Shown here piece by piece: positions 1 through 8,839 of a stretch of 64,000 nt of DNA; position 1 is the stretch's first letter; each line of letters opens with the position of its first letter. Origin of the DNA: GCA-002050365 sp964237235 (lineage in GTDB: Bacteria; Acidobacteriota; Blastocatellia; Pyrinomonadales; Pyrinomonadaceae); the NCBI GenBank assembly GCA_964237235.1, contig CAXSGY010000015.1, positions 69,291 to 133,290 on the forward strand, given 5' to 3'. The position numbers and the translations under genes are program-made. The notes below the pieces were generated by a model that ran no database searches, was not told where the DNA came from, and was given only the letters and a program-made list of their open reading frames with translations.

Positions 1-1
1 C

Positions 2-3000
2 GCGTTTCTTCTTGTTTTGTGTTCCGCCGCGTTTCCCGCGCAGACGGCTGTTCCGTATCTGACCGAGCCTTCGCTGTCACCCGACCGCAAGGAAATCGTC
101 TTTGTTTCCGGCGGCGATATTTGGACCGCTCCGACGGCGGGCGGCACGGCTTCGATTCTTGTTTCACATCCGGCGACCGAAGCGCGACCGAAATTTTCGC
201 CCGACGGCAAACGGCTCGCGTTCACGTCGAACCGCACGGGCAACGGCGACATTTACGTTTTAAATTTGCAGACGAACGATTTGTCGCGTATCACTTTCGA
301 CGATTCTTTGGACAATCTCGATGCATGGTCGGCGGACGGAAAATGGCTTTATTTTTCTTCGACGAGCCGCGACGTTTCCGGAATGAACGACGTTTACCGC
401 GTTTCATCGAACGGCGGAACGCCGATGACCGTCTCGAACGACCGCTACACGAACGAATTTTTCGCCGCGCCCGCGCCCGACGGCATTTCTATCGCATTTT
501 CGGCGCGCGGAATCGCCAACGGACAATGGTGGCGCAAAGGTCGCAGTCATATTGACGAAAGCGAAATCTGGCTGAAAACCGGCGACGCTTACGAGCAAAT
601 TTCACAGGGCGGCGCGAAACAGCTCTGGACGATGTGGAGCGCGGACGGCAAACAAATCTTTTACGTTTCCGACCGCGACGGAGCGCAGAATATCTGGACG
701 AAACCGCTCAAAGGTCAGGAGAAAAAATTAACCGATTTTCGAGACGGCAGAGTTCTCTGGGCGAGCATTTCCTTCGACGGAAAACAAATCGTTTTCGAGC
801 GCGATTTTAAAATCTGGACGCTGGAAACGAACGGCGGCGCGGCGAAGGAAGTTTCGATCAATTTGCGCGGAACAGCCGCCGGATCATTGACGGAAAAATT
901 AAATTTATCGTCGCAGATTCGTGAATTCACGCTTTCGCCCGACGGCAAAAAAATCGCGGTGGTCGCGCGCGGCGAAGTTTTCGCGGCTTCGGCTAAAGAC
1001 GGCGGCGACGCACAGCGCGTAACCGACACGCCCGCGCCCGAATCGTTCGCCGCTTGGTCACCCGACAGCCAAAAAATCGTTTACGTTTCGGAGAGAAACG
1101 GCAAGCGGCAGATTTTTCAATACGATTTTACGGGCGAGGCGGAAACGCAAATCACCGGCGCGGGCGACGACTTTTTGCCCGTCTTTTCGCCCGACGGAAA
1201 ATCAATCGCCTTTATTCGCAACGCCCGCGCGCTTTGGGTTTACGATGTGAATTCAAAACAGGAACGCGAACTTTCCAAGCTATTCACCGACGCGCCGCCG
1301 ATTGGCGGCAAGCAAACATTCGCCTGGTCGCCGGATAATAAATGGATCGCCTTTCTAACGACCGCGCCGGCGAATCGTTCTTACACGAACGTCTCGGTGG
1401 TTGCGGCGGCGGGCGGCGAAGCGAAACCGGTCAGCTTTTTGTCAAATTCCAACAGCGGCTCGATTTCCTGGAGTCCCGACGGCGCGTATATTTTGTTCGA
1501 TTCAAACCAGCGCACCGAAGACGGCGTGCTGGCGCGCATTGATTTGACATTACGCACGCCGAAGTTCCGCGAAGACCAGTTCCGCGACCTTTTCAAACAG
1601 GAAAATCCGCAACAAAAACCGCAGCCGACACCGCAAACTTCGCCGACCCCAATCGTCAATCCGACGACAACGCCGAGTCCGGCGATTAGTCCGAGTCCAA
1701 CGCCCGTGCCGTCGCCGACACCGAATACAAAACCGGCGGACGACGAGAAAAAGCAAATCGTTTTTGAAAACATACGCCGCCGCCTGAGCCTTCTGCCGAC
1801 CGGCATAAACGTCAACGGTCAAACGATTGCGCCCGACGGAAAATCCGTTCTGGTTCTCGCCGTCGCCGAAGGACAATTTAATTTATACACTTTGCCGCTC
1901 GACGAGCTGGCGACCGAAACATCGGCGAAACAAATCACTTCCACGCCGAATTTCAAGCTCGACGCGCAATTTTCGCCCGACTCGAAAGAAGTTTATTTTA
2001 TCGAAAACGGGCGCGTCCAAATCGTTAATTTAGAGCGCGGCGCGATTCGTCCGCTCGCTTTGAATCTTGAAATGAACTCGAATTTCGCCGCCGAAAAAAT
2101 GGAAATTTTCAAACAGGGCTGGCGATTTCTGCGCGATAATTTTTACGACGACAAATTTCACGGCGCGGATTGGAACCAGGTCGAAAAAACTTACGAACCG
2201 CTCATCGCCGGCGCGAAAAATATGGACGAAACGCGCCGTTTAATGTCTTTGATGGTCGGCGAATTAAACGCTTCTCACTTAGGCGTGCAGGGCGGAAACG
2301 GCTTCACGGCAAACCCAATCGGCAAGCTCGGGTTGCGCTTCGACAGAAACGAATACGAAGCGAACGGACGTTTGAAAATCACGGAAATTATCAGTTTGAG
2401 TCCGGCGGATATTACGCGCGAAATCAAAGTCGGCGATTATTTGACGAGCGTCGGCGGCGTAAAAATTGACGGCACGAAAAATCTCGATGAACTGATGGAA
2501 AATCGCGTCGGCAAGCGCGTCGAAATCGAAATCGCTTCGGACGCGAACGGCGCGAACAAACGCGAAATAATCTTAAAACCCGTCAGCACCGGCGTAGAAA
2601 AAAATCTGCTTTACCGTCAATGGGTCGAAGCGAATCGCGCGTATGTGGAAAAAATCAGCGGCGGCAAACTCGGTTACGTGCATCTGCCCGATATGTCTTC
2701 GGACAGTTTGAATCAGCTTTACGTTGATCTCGACACGCAAAATCAAAACCGCGAAGGCGTAGTCGTGGACATTCGCAACAACAACGGCGGTTTCGTTAAT
2801 CCGTATGTGATTGATGTGCTTTCAAGGCGCGGCTATCTGAATATGAAAGAGCGCGGACTCTGGACTGTTCCGGCGCGTTCGGCGTTAGGTCAACGCTCTC
2901 TCGAACGACCGACGATTTTGATTACAAATCAGCATTCTTTGTCGGATGCGGAAGATTTGACTGAAGGTTACCGCAGCTTGAAAATCGGTAAAGTCGTCGG

Positions 3001-3229
3001 CGAACCGACCGCCGGCTGGATTATTTTCACTTGGAACGCGCAGACGTTTGACGGCACGACCGTGCGCCTTCCGCGCCAGCTTATCACGGGCAGCGACGGC
3101 AAAGATATGGAACTCAATCCGCGCCCCGTTGACGTTCCCGTCACGCGACCGATTGGCGAAACTTTAACGGGCAAAGATTCGCAGTTGGACGCGGCAGTTC
3201 GTGAGCTTTTGACGCAAATCGGGAAGTAA
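2..3229 (+). CDS. Tricorn-like S41 protease, secreted, 5' end outside window
   Basis: Partial gene; the reading frame is open from base 2 and its start lies before the window. The first residues in frame (AFLLVLCSAAFPAQ) look like the end of a signal peptide, so the protein is probably periplasmic or secreted. At least 1075 residues are visible: a long PD40/WD40-like beta-propeller with repeated SPDGK motifs (to about residue 520), a Pro/Thr/Ser-rich linker (about 530-590), a shorter second propeller part, a tricorn C1-like helical region, a PDZ domain (about 775-865) and the S41 core. Numbering from the TTG at base 17, the Ser-His pair of NASHLG (S753/H754) and the Ser-Asp of SLSDAED (S976/D977) match the tricorn active-site pattern. 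Its role is probably peptide degradation. Family assignment is strong; substrate unknown. Confidence 0.9.
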   Translation, partial: AFLLVLCSAAFPAQTAVPYLTEPSLSPDRKEIVFVSGGDIWTAPTAGGTASILVSHPATEARPKFSPDGKRLAFTSNRTGNGDIYVLNLQTNDLSRITFDDSLDNLDAWSADGKWLYFSSTSRDVSGMNDVYRVSSNGGTPMTVSNDRYTNEFFAAPAPDGISIAFSARGIANGQWWRKGRSHIDESEIWLKTGDAYEQISQGGAKQLWTMWSADGKQIFYVSDRDGAQNIWTKPLKGQEKKLTDFRDGRVLWASISFDGKQIVFERDFKIWTLETNGGAAKEVSINLRGTAAGSLTEKLNLSSQIREFTLSPDGKKIAVVARGEVFAASAKDGGDAQRVTDTPAPESFAAWSPDSQKIVYVSERNGKRQIFQYDFTGEAETQITGAGDDFLPVFSPDGKSIAFIRNARALWVYDVNSKQERELSKLFTDAPPIGGKQTFAWSPDNKWIAFLTTAPANRSYTNVSVVAAAGGEAKPVSFLSNSNSGSISWSPDGAYILFDSNQRTEDGVLARIDLTLRTPKFREDQFRDLFKQENPQQKPQPTPQTSPTPIVNPTTTPSPAISPSPTPVPSPTPNTKPADDEKKQIVFENIRRRLSLLPTGINVNGQTIAPDGKSVLVLAVAEGQFNLYTLPLDELATETSAKQITSTPNFKLDAQFSPDSKEVYFIENGRVQIVNLERGAIRPLALNLEMNSNFAAEKMEIFKQGWRFLRDNFYDDKFHGADWNQVEKTYEPLIAGAKNMDETRRLMSLMVGELNASHLGVQGGNGFTANPIGKLGLRFDRNEYEANGRLKITEIISLSPADITREIKVGDYLTSVGGVKIDGTKNLDELMENRVGKRVEIEIASDANGANKREIILKPVSTGVEKNLLYRQWVEANRAYVEKISGGKLGYVHLPDMSSDSLNQLYVDLDTQNQNREGVVVDIRNNNGGFVNPYVIDVLSRRGYLNMKERGLWTVPARSALGQRSLERPTILITNQHSLSDAEDLTEGYRSLKIGKVVGEPTAGWIIFTWNAQTFDGTTVRLPRQLITGSDGKDMELNPRPVDVPVTRPIGETLTGKDSQLDAAVRELLTQIGK

Positions 3230-3230
3230 A

Positions 3231-3310
3231 TTAACCGCAGATGGACGCGGATGAACGCAGATTTTATTTTTAAATTATATCTGCGTTCATCCGCGTCCAT
3301 CTGCGGTTAA
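3231..3310. repeat. Perfect 32-bp inverted repeat between convergent genes
   Basis: Arms at 3231-3262 and 3279-3310 are exact reverse complements (32/32) around a 16-nt AT-rich loop. The arm is built from a roughly 10-nt word (CGCAGATGGA, then CGCGGATGAA, then CGCAGAT). It begins one base after the stop codon of the plus-strand protease and ends ten bases before the stop codon of the minus-strand cupredoxin gene, so it could act as a bidirectional transcript end, although it lacks a classical T-tract. Confidence 0.9.
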
Positions 3311-3320
3311 AATTCTCTGA

Positions 3321-5321
3321 CTAACGAATCGCCGACGGGCGAAAACGCATAAAAATCTGCCAGCCGCCGTGCGTCGTGCCGCCGTAATACGAATCGAGCG
3401 ACGCGGGATTTGCGTTGATCGTAAACTGCGCTCCCAAACCGACGTTCAAATTTTTGTCCTGATAAATTTCCCTCACATAACCGAGCGAATACGCGCCGAC
3501 GTTGTAAAGGTTGTGTTCGTCAATTTCGTCGAGCGCGAGTTCGTGTCCCGACTTTTCGACGACTTCCATTCTGCCGAAAATCGAGTTTTTCTGAAACTGG
3601 TAATTCGATTCAAACAGAAACGCGTTCGAGCGTTCGCCGTTGCCGTAATTTTGTCCCCAGACGAACGAATTCGCCCAATTTTTATCCGCGCTGAAAGTTT
3701 TGTTGTAAATCGCCGAAGCGGTCGTGCGTCGCAAAACTTTCAAATCCGGTTCCGACGGTTCGGGGTTTTTTAAGTATCCGTAAGACGCTTGAAACGCCCA
3801 TTCCTTCGTCGGATTAAACGACAATCTGCCGCTGATCGAATCGAGCTTCGGCGCGTCGAAATTCCAGCGGTTTTCGTCCGGCTCCTGTCCTTTGAAAACA
3901 GAGCTTTCGAGCTTGAATTTGCCGAAACTGTAACCGGCGGTCAAAACGCCCCAGGTGATATGCGTCGAGTCCTGCCAGTGATGTCCGATGGGCGCGTCCG
4001 GGTTGTTCATTGCGGACAAGCGGTGCATAAACGTCGGCGGACCGAGCGCGGGTTCGCCAGGGTATCCGGCGTAAAAATAAAACGATTGTTTCTCATTAAC
4101 CTGATACGAATAGCTCGCCGAAATTTCCGAGAAAAAATCGTGCGGATGCTGGCGGTCGTGTAAGGCTTCGCCGTGAAAAACTTCGCCCGATTGATAAAGC
4201 AGCGGATAGCCGTAACCGCGTTCGATGATCGGATCGAGGCTCATCATTACGCGCAAACCGAGCTGCGATTTATTTGTCAGCGGGCGCGAATACATCGCCA
4301 TAAACATCGAAGGCGCGTCGAATCTCTGACGGCTGCCTTTGCCGCCGACCGCCGCGTCGCGCGTCGAGCCGACGCTCGTGTAACGCGCGAACATATTGCC
4401 GTGAAACATCAGCATCGAACCGTCGCCGAAAGTTTTCATCTGCATATACATCGGCGTTGAGTCGGGAATCCAAGCCGTGCCGGAACTTTCTCTGGACATC
4501 GGCGCGTTGACATCAACAATTGATTTCATCTGCATCGCGCTGTGTCCGCCGTGCGTCATTCCGTCCATTTTCATTCCCGGCATATCCGCCATCGAATCCG
4601 ATTTTTCATCGTTCATTTTCATACCGGACATATCGGATTTTCGGTCGTCCGTTTTCATATTCGGCATCGAATCTTTCGGGTCGGACATTTTCATCTCCGA
4701 AGGCATTTCTTTGTCGTCTTCGTCCGGCGAATGAACGTGCGGCTTTTTCTCAGCCGTTTTTACGTCCGCGCCCGGTTTGACACCGACGAAAATGTTGCCC
4801 CACATTCCGCCTTTGGCGTGTCCGCGCACCGAGCAGAAATATTTATATGCGCCGTCTTCCGACGCTTTGACGACGATTTCCTCCGCCTGCATCGCGCCGT
4901 CTTCCGTTTTCGGTTCGAGCCGGTTCGAGCCGACGGTTTCCGCTGTTTCAACGGCGATTTCAAAGTCTTTCACGACGTGACCGAAACGGACATCATGGCG
5001 CATATCATCGTCGGAATTGACGAACAGAATTTTCAAAACCGCGCCCGCCGGAACGATTAAATTCGGGTTTCGCACGCCTTGAATCCGATACGAAAGCATA
5101 TCGTCTTCGGGTCCGGTTTTGACGACGAGCCGAATTTCCTTTTCGGTAAAAGTCAGACTTGAATTTTCCTTTCTGCCGAGCGTTCGCGTCTTTTCGACGG
5201 CGATCAAATCGGCTAACTTAATCGTTTTTTTCTCGCTCGAAACGAGCGTAAACGCTTCGTGCGCGAAACTGTTCACGCTTGAAACAAGCGCGATAAATAA
5301 TAGCAGTATAAATTTTTTCAT
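3321..5321 (-). CDS. Cupredoxin / Met-rich linker / outer-membrane-barrel-like fusion
   Basis: 666 residues with signal peptide MKKFILLLFIALVSSVNSFA. Residues about 65-180 form a cupredoxin-like domain with a complete type-1 copper ligand pattern: His109 (MRHDV), Cys163 (YFC), His168 (GHAKGG) and Met173. Residues about 195-265 are a low-complexity Met/Asp/Lys/His linker with repeated MKM, MPGM and DMPNMK motifs, typical of copper-binding stretches. From about 285 to the end the chain is rich in alternating aromatic/polar strands (MYMQMKTFGDGSML, SASYSYQVNEKQSFYFYAG) and resembles an outer-membrane beta-barrel. I infer a role in copper binding or export across the envelope. The Cys/His-rich gene upstream on the same strand (start 5934) fits this. 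The three-part fusion is unusual; the barrel assignment rests on residue pattern only. Confidence 0.75.
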   Translation of the reverse strand: MKKFILLLFIALVSSVNSFAHEAFTLVSSEKKTIKLADLIAVEKTRTLGRKENSSLTFTEKEIRLVVKTGPEDDMLSYRIQGVRNPNLIVPAGAVLKILFVNSDDDMRHDVRFGHVVKDFEIAVETAETVGSNRLEPKTEDGAMQAEEIVVKASEDGAYKYFCSVRGHAKGGMWGNIFVGVKPGADVKTAEKKPHVHSPDEDDKEMPSEMKMSDPKDSMPNMKTDDRKSDMSGMKMNDEKSDSMADMPGMKMDGMTHGGHSAMQMKSIVDVNAPMSRESSGTAWIPDSTPMYMQMKTFGDGSMLMFHGNMFARYTSVGSTRDAAVGGKGSRQRFDAPSMFMAMYSRPLTNKSQLGLRVMMSLDPIIERGYGYPLLYQSGEVFHGEALHDRQHPHDFFSEISASYSYQVNEKQSFYFYAGYPGEPALGPPTFMHRLSAMNNPDAPIGHHWQDSTHITWGVLTAGYSFGKFKLESSVFKGQEPDENRWNFDAPKLDSISGRLSFNPTKEWAFQASYGYLKNPEPSEPDLKVLRRTTASAIYNKTFSADKNWANSFVWGQNYGNGERSNAFLFESNYQFQKNSIFGRMEVVEKSGHELALDEIDEHNLYNVGAYSLGYVREIYQDKNLNVGLGAQFTINANPASLDSYYGGTTHGGWQIFMRFRPSAIR

Positions 5322-5390
5322 CCGGTAAAATCTCCAAAGTTTATAAAACGAATTTTCGTGAAATTCCGATTCGTCTTAGCGGACTTTGCG

Positions 5391-5424
5391 TCTTTGCGGG
5401 AATAAAAATTGTTTCCCGTAAAGA
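5391..5424. other. Hairpin in the leader of the cupredoxin gene
   Basis: TCTTTGCGGGAA (5391-5402) pairs with TTCCCGTAAAGA (5413-5424), with 11 of 12 Watson-Crick pairs and one G-U, around a 10-nt AT-rich loop. It lies about 70 bp upstream of the cupredoxin gene start and about 90 bp after the stop of the Cys/His-rich gene, so it could be an attenuator, an RNA-processing site or another member of the intergenic repeat class. Function unknown. Confidence 0.5.
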
Positions 5425-5517
5425 TGCAAAATCGGCATAAGGAAAGCGGGCGCAATCAATCGCCGTTCGACAGTGCGAACAGACAGATTATCAGCTTGAT
5501 TTTCTTGATTTTCGGTT

Positions 5518-5934
5518 TTACAAACGCGGCGGCGCGCGCGGAGATTTTATCTTGTAGAACGGATCGGAAAGATAGAGAGGCTTGGGAAAATAAACGCTTT
5601 CGATTGTCGGGACAACCGCAATTGTCTGCGTTGAAACCGAAACGCGCGGCGCAATTGCCGCGATTGCTTGTTTTTCGATTTTGACAATTTCCGATTTGGC
5701 ATACGCGCGCGGCGCGGCTTGAACGCAAACGCAGCAATCGGTCTGCTCAAACGCCGCCGAATTCAGCGGCGACATCGGCATTTCTTGGTGAGCCGAATCT
5801 TGGTGACACGAAGGCGCGTCGGCTTTCGCATTTTCACGGTGATGAGAACAGCCGCACGCCGCGACCGAAGAAGCGAACAGCGACAAAACGACGCATAAGC
5901 CGAGCGCAAATTGTTTTAGTTTCGAGCTGTTCAT
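5518..5934 (-). CDS. Small secreted Cys/His-rich protein, possibly metal-binding
   Basis: 138 residues from the ATG at 5934 (MNSSKLKQFALG), chosen because it begins a clear signal peptide (LGLCVVLSLFASSVAA); a start 60 bases further upstream would put 20 extra residues in front of it. The mature part begins with CGCSHHREN and continues with a CHQDSAHQEMPM segment and a CCVCV motif, a dense set of thiol, imidazole and Met ligands suited to soft metals such as copper. The C-terminal half is plain and ends Pro/Arg-rich. It lies 197 bp upstream of the cupredoxin fusion on the same strand, so the two probably form a metal-handling pair. I do not recognise a named family; DUF2946-like proteins have a similar make-up. 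Confidence 0.6.
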   Translation of the reverse strand: MNSSKLKQFALGLCVVLSLFASSVAACGCSHHRENAKADAPSCHQDSAHQEMPMSPLNSAAFEQTDCCVCVQAAPRAYAKSEIVKIEKQAIAAIAPRVSVSTQTIAVVPTIESVYFPKPLYLSDPFYKIKSPRAPPRL

Positions 5935-6129
5935 ATTCGGTGAATCTTCTTTGATTCCACAATTCAATATAAATTTGCCCGCCGATTTTAGCAATCAACG
6001 AACTTGTCGGCGGTGCTTCAAATGCGGCAACTCGCCGAAAAACGCGCGAGCCGATTGGAACAAACGCGAATAAGCTGTAAATTATTTCTAAAATTCTTGT
6101 TTTTACAAAGTAAAATTTCGGGGAAAAAA

Positions 6130-6561
6130 ATGGACAAACAAAACGATGCACTGGCGATTCTGAAACTTTACGAGCTGCGCCGCGAAGAAAAAATGCGGCA
6201 GGCGCGCATCTGGTTTCTTTCCGAATTCGCGCCGCAGAGCGCGTCGGACATTATCAAACTTTACCGGGACGGCGAACGGGCGAGCGCGCATTTTCGCACC
6301 GTCGTTTCCTATTGGGATATGGCTTCGTCGCTCGTTTTAAACGGCGCGATTGACGAAAAAACTTTTCTCGACGCGAACACCGAACACCTTTTCGTTTACG
6401 CCAAAATCGCGCCGTTTCTGGCGGAAGTGCGACAGATTTTCAACGAGCCGGATTTTTTCCTGAATTTGGAAACGCTCGTTTTAAAAGTGCCGAACGTCGA
6501 AACGAAAATCGAAAACCGCCAAAGGCTCGCCGCACTATGGACGCGCAAGCCTGAAAATTAA
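6130..6561 (+). CDS. Conserved hypothetical protein (DUF4760-like)
   Basis: 143 residues from ATG 6130, preceded by a purine-rich GGGGAAAAAA that serves as ribosome site; an upstream in-frame start at 6004 would add a sequence that looks non-coding. The protein is helical and charged: LKLYELRREEKMRQARIW, then a central segment LYRDGERASAHFRTVVSYWD and a C-terminal region that includes LFVYAKIAPFLAEVRQIF. It has no signal peptide or clear membrane segment. It resembles small DUF4760-type proteins, but I cannot confirm this. It is followed by an inverted repeat and then the helicase gene on the same strand; no functional link is evident. Confidence 0.6.
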   Translation: MDKQNDALAILKLYELRREEKMRQARIWFLSEFAPQSASDIIKLYRDGERASAHFRTVVSYWDMASSLVLNGAIDEKTFLDANTEHLFVYAKIAPFLAEVRQIFNEPDFFLNLETLVLKVPNVETKIENRQRLAALWTRKPEN

Positions 6562-6564
6562 GAA

Positions 6565-6660
6565 TTTTTTGCCCACGAAAGACACAAAAAGACACGAAAA
6601 TATTCTAAGAAAATTAATACAAAAACTTTCGTTTATTTCGTGTCTTTCGCGGGCAAAAAA
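6565..6660. repeat. Imperfect inverted repeat, GCCxACGAAAxACAC word family
   Basis: Left arm 6565-6600 and right arm 6621-6660 pair imperfectly; the outer 20 nt (TTTTTTGCCCACGAAAGACA) match with one mismatch. The word is shared with the elements at 22061-22166 and 53674-53746. It lies between two same-strand genes and could end or process the upstream transcript. Confidence 0.75.
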
Positions 6661-6731
6661 ATAAATCTCAAATCCACTCGCGCCGCAATTTTTATCCGCT
6701 TTCGTCTCGTGATAATCTTGAATGCGAACAG

Positions 6732-8801
6732 ATGAAAAAATACGTCATCAAACGCGAGACGGGCAATTTGCCCGAACGCCTGACGCGCTATCGAAACGAG
6801 CTGAACGAACAGCAATTTCGCGTCGTGACGGCGAAACCGTCGCCTGCGCTCGTCGTCGCCGGCGCGGGAACGGGCAAGACGCGCACGATCACATACCGCG
6901 TCGCGTATTTGATTGAGCAAGGCGTTTCGCCGCAAAGAATTTTGCTGGCGACTTTTACCAATCGCGCCGCGCGTGAAATGCTCAAGCGCGTCGAGCTTCT
7001 GACCGGCTCGCAGAACGTCCACAAAATTTGGGGCGGAACTTTTCACCGCATCGCCAATTTGATTTTGCGCCGTCACGCGGTTTCCATCGGCTTCGATTCA
7101 AATTATTCGATTCTCGACGCGGAAGACGCGCGCGATTTTATCAACGTCTGCATCGAAGAAGCGGCGATTGACACCCGTGCGAAGCGTTTTCCGAAACCGG
7201 AAGTCGTTCAAAACATTATCTCTTACGCCAACAACACCGACCAGCCGATTGAAGAAGTTATTATCCGCAAATATCCGTATTTTGAAATGCTCGCCCAGCA
7301 AATCAAGCGCGTTGATTTCGTTTATATGGAACGCAAAAAAGAGCGCAACGTGATGGATTACGACGATTTGCTGCTTAATTGGAAACGGCTTTTAATCGAA
7401 AAACCCGACATCGCCAACGTCTATGCCGAACAGTTTCAGCATATTCTCGTTGACGAATATCAGGACACGAATAAACTGCAAGCCGAGTTGATTGATTTGC
7501 TCGCCGTCAAGCACAAAAACGTGATGGTCGTCGGCGACGACGCGCAATCAATTTTCGCGTGGCGCGGCGCGGAATTTACCAATATTTACGAATTTCCGAA
7601 ACGCTATTCGAACGCCGAAATTTACAAGCTCGAAATGAATTACCGCTCAACGCCGGAAATCTTAGGACTGGCGAATGTTTCGATTGCGAATAATCGCAAA
7701 CAATTTCCGAAAACTCTGGAAGCGGTCAAAAAATCGAGAGATTTTAAACCCGCGCTCGTGCCGTGCAGCGATGTCGAACAGCAATCGGTTTTCGTCGCGT
7801 CGCGCATTTTAGAGTTGAGAGACGAAGGAACGTCTCTGGAAGAAATCGGCGTGCTGTATCGTTCGCATTATCATTCGATTGAATTGCAGCTCGAATTAAC
7901 CCGCAGAAACATTCCGTATCGCGTTCAAAGCGGTGTCAGATTTTTTGAACAGGCGCATATCAAAGATGTCATTTCGTATTTGAGAATCATCTGCAATCCG
8001 CGCGACGAATTGGCGTGGAAACGAATTTTGAAAATGATTCCGAGCGTCGGCAATCAAACCGCCAATCGAATTTACGAAAGTCTCGCGTATGCCGAAAATC
8101 CGTTCACGCTTGTTAAAAAAGAAGACTTTAAATATCAGCCGCGCGGCAAAGAAAATTGGAAAAACTTTGTCGAACTACTCGAAAAAATTACGACGGACGA
8201 CAATCGAAACAAACCCGCCAAACAAATCGAGTTGATTTTGACGAACGGCTACGAACAATATCTCGAAGAAAATTACGAAAACGCCGAAGCTCGATTGGAA
8301 GATTTGCGCGGGCTTGCGCTCTATGCTTCGCGTTACGATTCGACCGAAGATTTTCTGTCTGAACTCGCGCTGCTTTCGACCGAACGCTTCAAAGAACCGA
8401 CCGGCATCACGGGCGAAGATGTCGTCTCCGGCGGCGAAGAAGACGAGCTTGTAACTCTGACATCAATTCATCAGGCGAAGGGTTTGGAATGGAAAGCCGT
8501 CTTTCTGATTTGGGCGGCGGAAGGCAAATTTCCAAGCCCGCGTTCGCTCAAGGAAATTGACAGCGAAGAAGAAGAACGCCGTCTCTGGTATGTCGCTTTG
8601 ACGCGCGCGCAGGACGAGCTTTATTTGACTTATCCGCTGATGATCGTTGATTATAACCGCCAGACCGTTCTGCAGAAACCGTCGCGTTTTATACACGAAT
8701 GCCCGCCCGCCTTGTTTGAAATCTGGAGTTTGGAAGAAGATGCCAAACCGTTCGACGCGCCAGTTTTGGTCGAGGAAAAAACGCGGGATTTTATCAATTA
8801 A
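6732..8801 (+). CDS. UvrD/Rep-family ATP-dependent DNA helicase
   Basis: 689-residue superfamily 1A helicase with all core motifs in order: motif I AGAGTGKT (near residue 46), the ATFTNRAAREM segment, motif II ILVDEYQDTN, motif III VVGDDAQSIFAWRG, motif IV NYRSTPEI, motif V SIHQAKGLEW and motif VI RRLWYVALTRA. The length and the TxGx-QAKGLEW arrangement fit PcrA/UvrD/Rep enzymes that unwind DNA 3'-5' during repair and restart of replication. It is the same strand as the preceding small gene but separated by a repeat, so probably its own transcript. It may be a second copy alongside a longer UvrD elsewhere, since it is slightly shorter than typical PcrA (about 720-750). Confidence 0.93.
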   Translation: MKKYVIKRETGNLPERLTRYRNELNEQQFRVVTAKPSPALVVAGAGTGKTRTITYRVAYLIEQGVSPQRILLATFTNRAAREMLKRVELLTGSQNVHKIWGGTFHRIANLILRRHAVSIGFDSNYSILDAEDARDFINVCIEEAAIDTRAKRFPKPEVVQNIISYANNTDQPIEEVIIRKYPYFEMLAQQIKRVDFVYMERKKERNVMDYDDLLLNWKRLLIEKPDIANVYAEQFQHILVDEYQDTNKLQAELIDLLAVKHKNVMVVGDDAQSIFAWRGAEFTNIYEFPKRYSNAEIYKLEMNYRSTPEILGLANVSIANNRKQFPKTLEAVKKSRDFKPALVPCSDVEQQSVFVASRILELRDEGTSLEEIGVLYRSHYHSIELQLELTRRNIPYRVQSGVRFFEQAHIKDVISYLRIICNPRDELAWKRILKMIPSVGNQTANRIYESLAYAENPFTLVKKEDFKYQPRGKENWKNFVELLEKITTDDNRNKPAKQIELILTNGYEQYLEENYENAEARLEDLRGLALYASRYDSTEDFLSELALLSTERFKEPTGITGEDVVSGGEEDELVTLTSIHQAKGLEWKAVFLIWAAEGKFPSPRSLKEIDSEEEERRLWYVALTRAQDELYLTYPLMIVDYNRQTVLQKPSRFIHECPPALFEIWSLEEDAKPFDAPVLVEEKTRDFIN

Positions 8802-8839
8802 TGATTCGGACGAATTTGTTAAAACGCGCGGCTGGACTT

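Noticed and set aside
4911..4930. GGTTCGAGCC repeat resembling a tRNA T-loop
   Set aside because: It lies inside the cupredoxin coding sequence, occurs twice in tandem and has no acceptor or anticodon arm around it.
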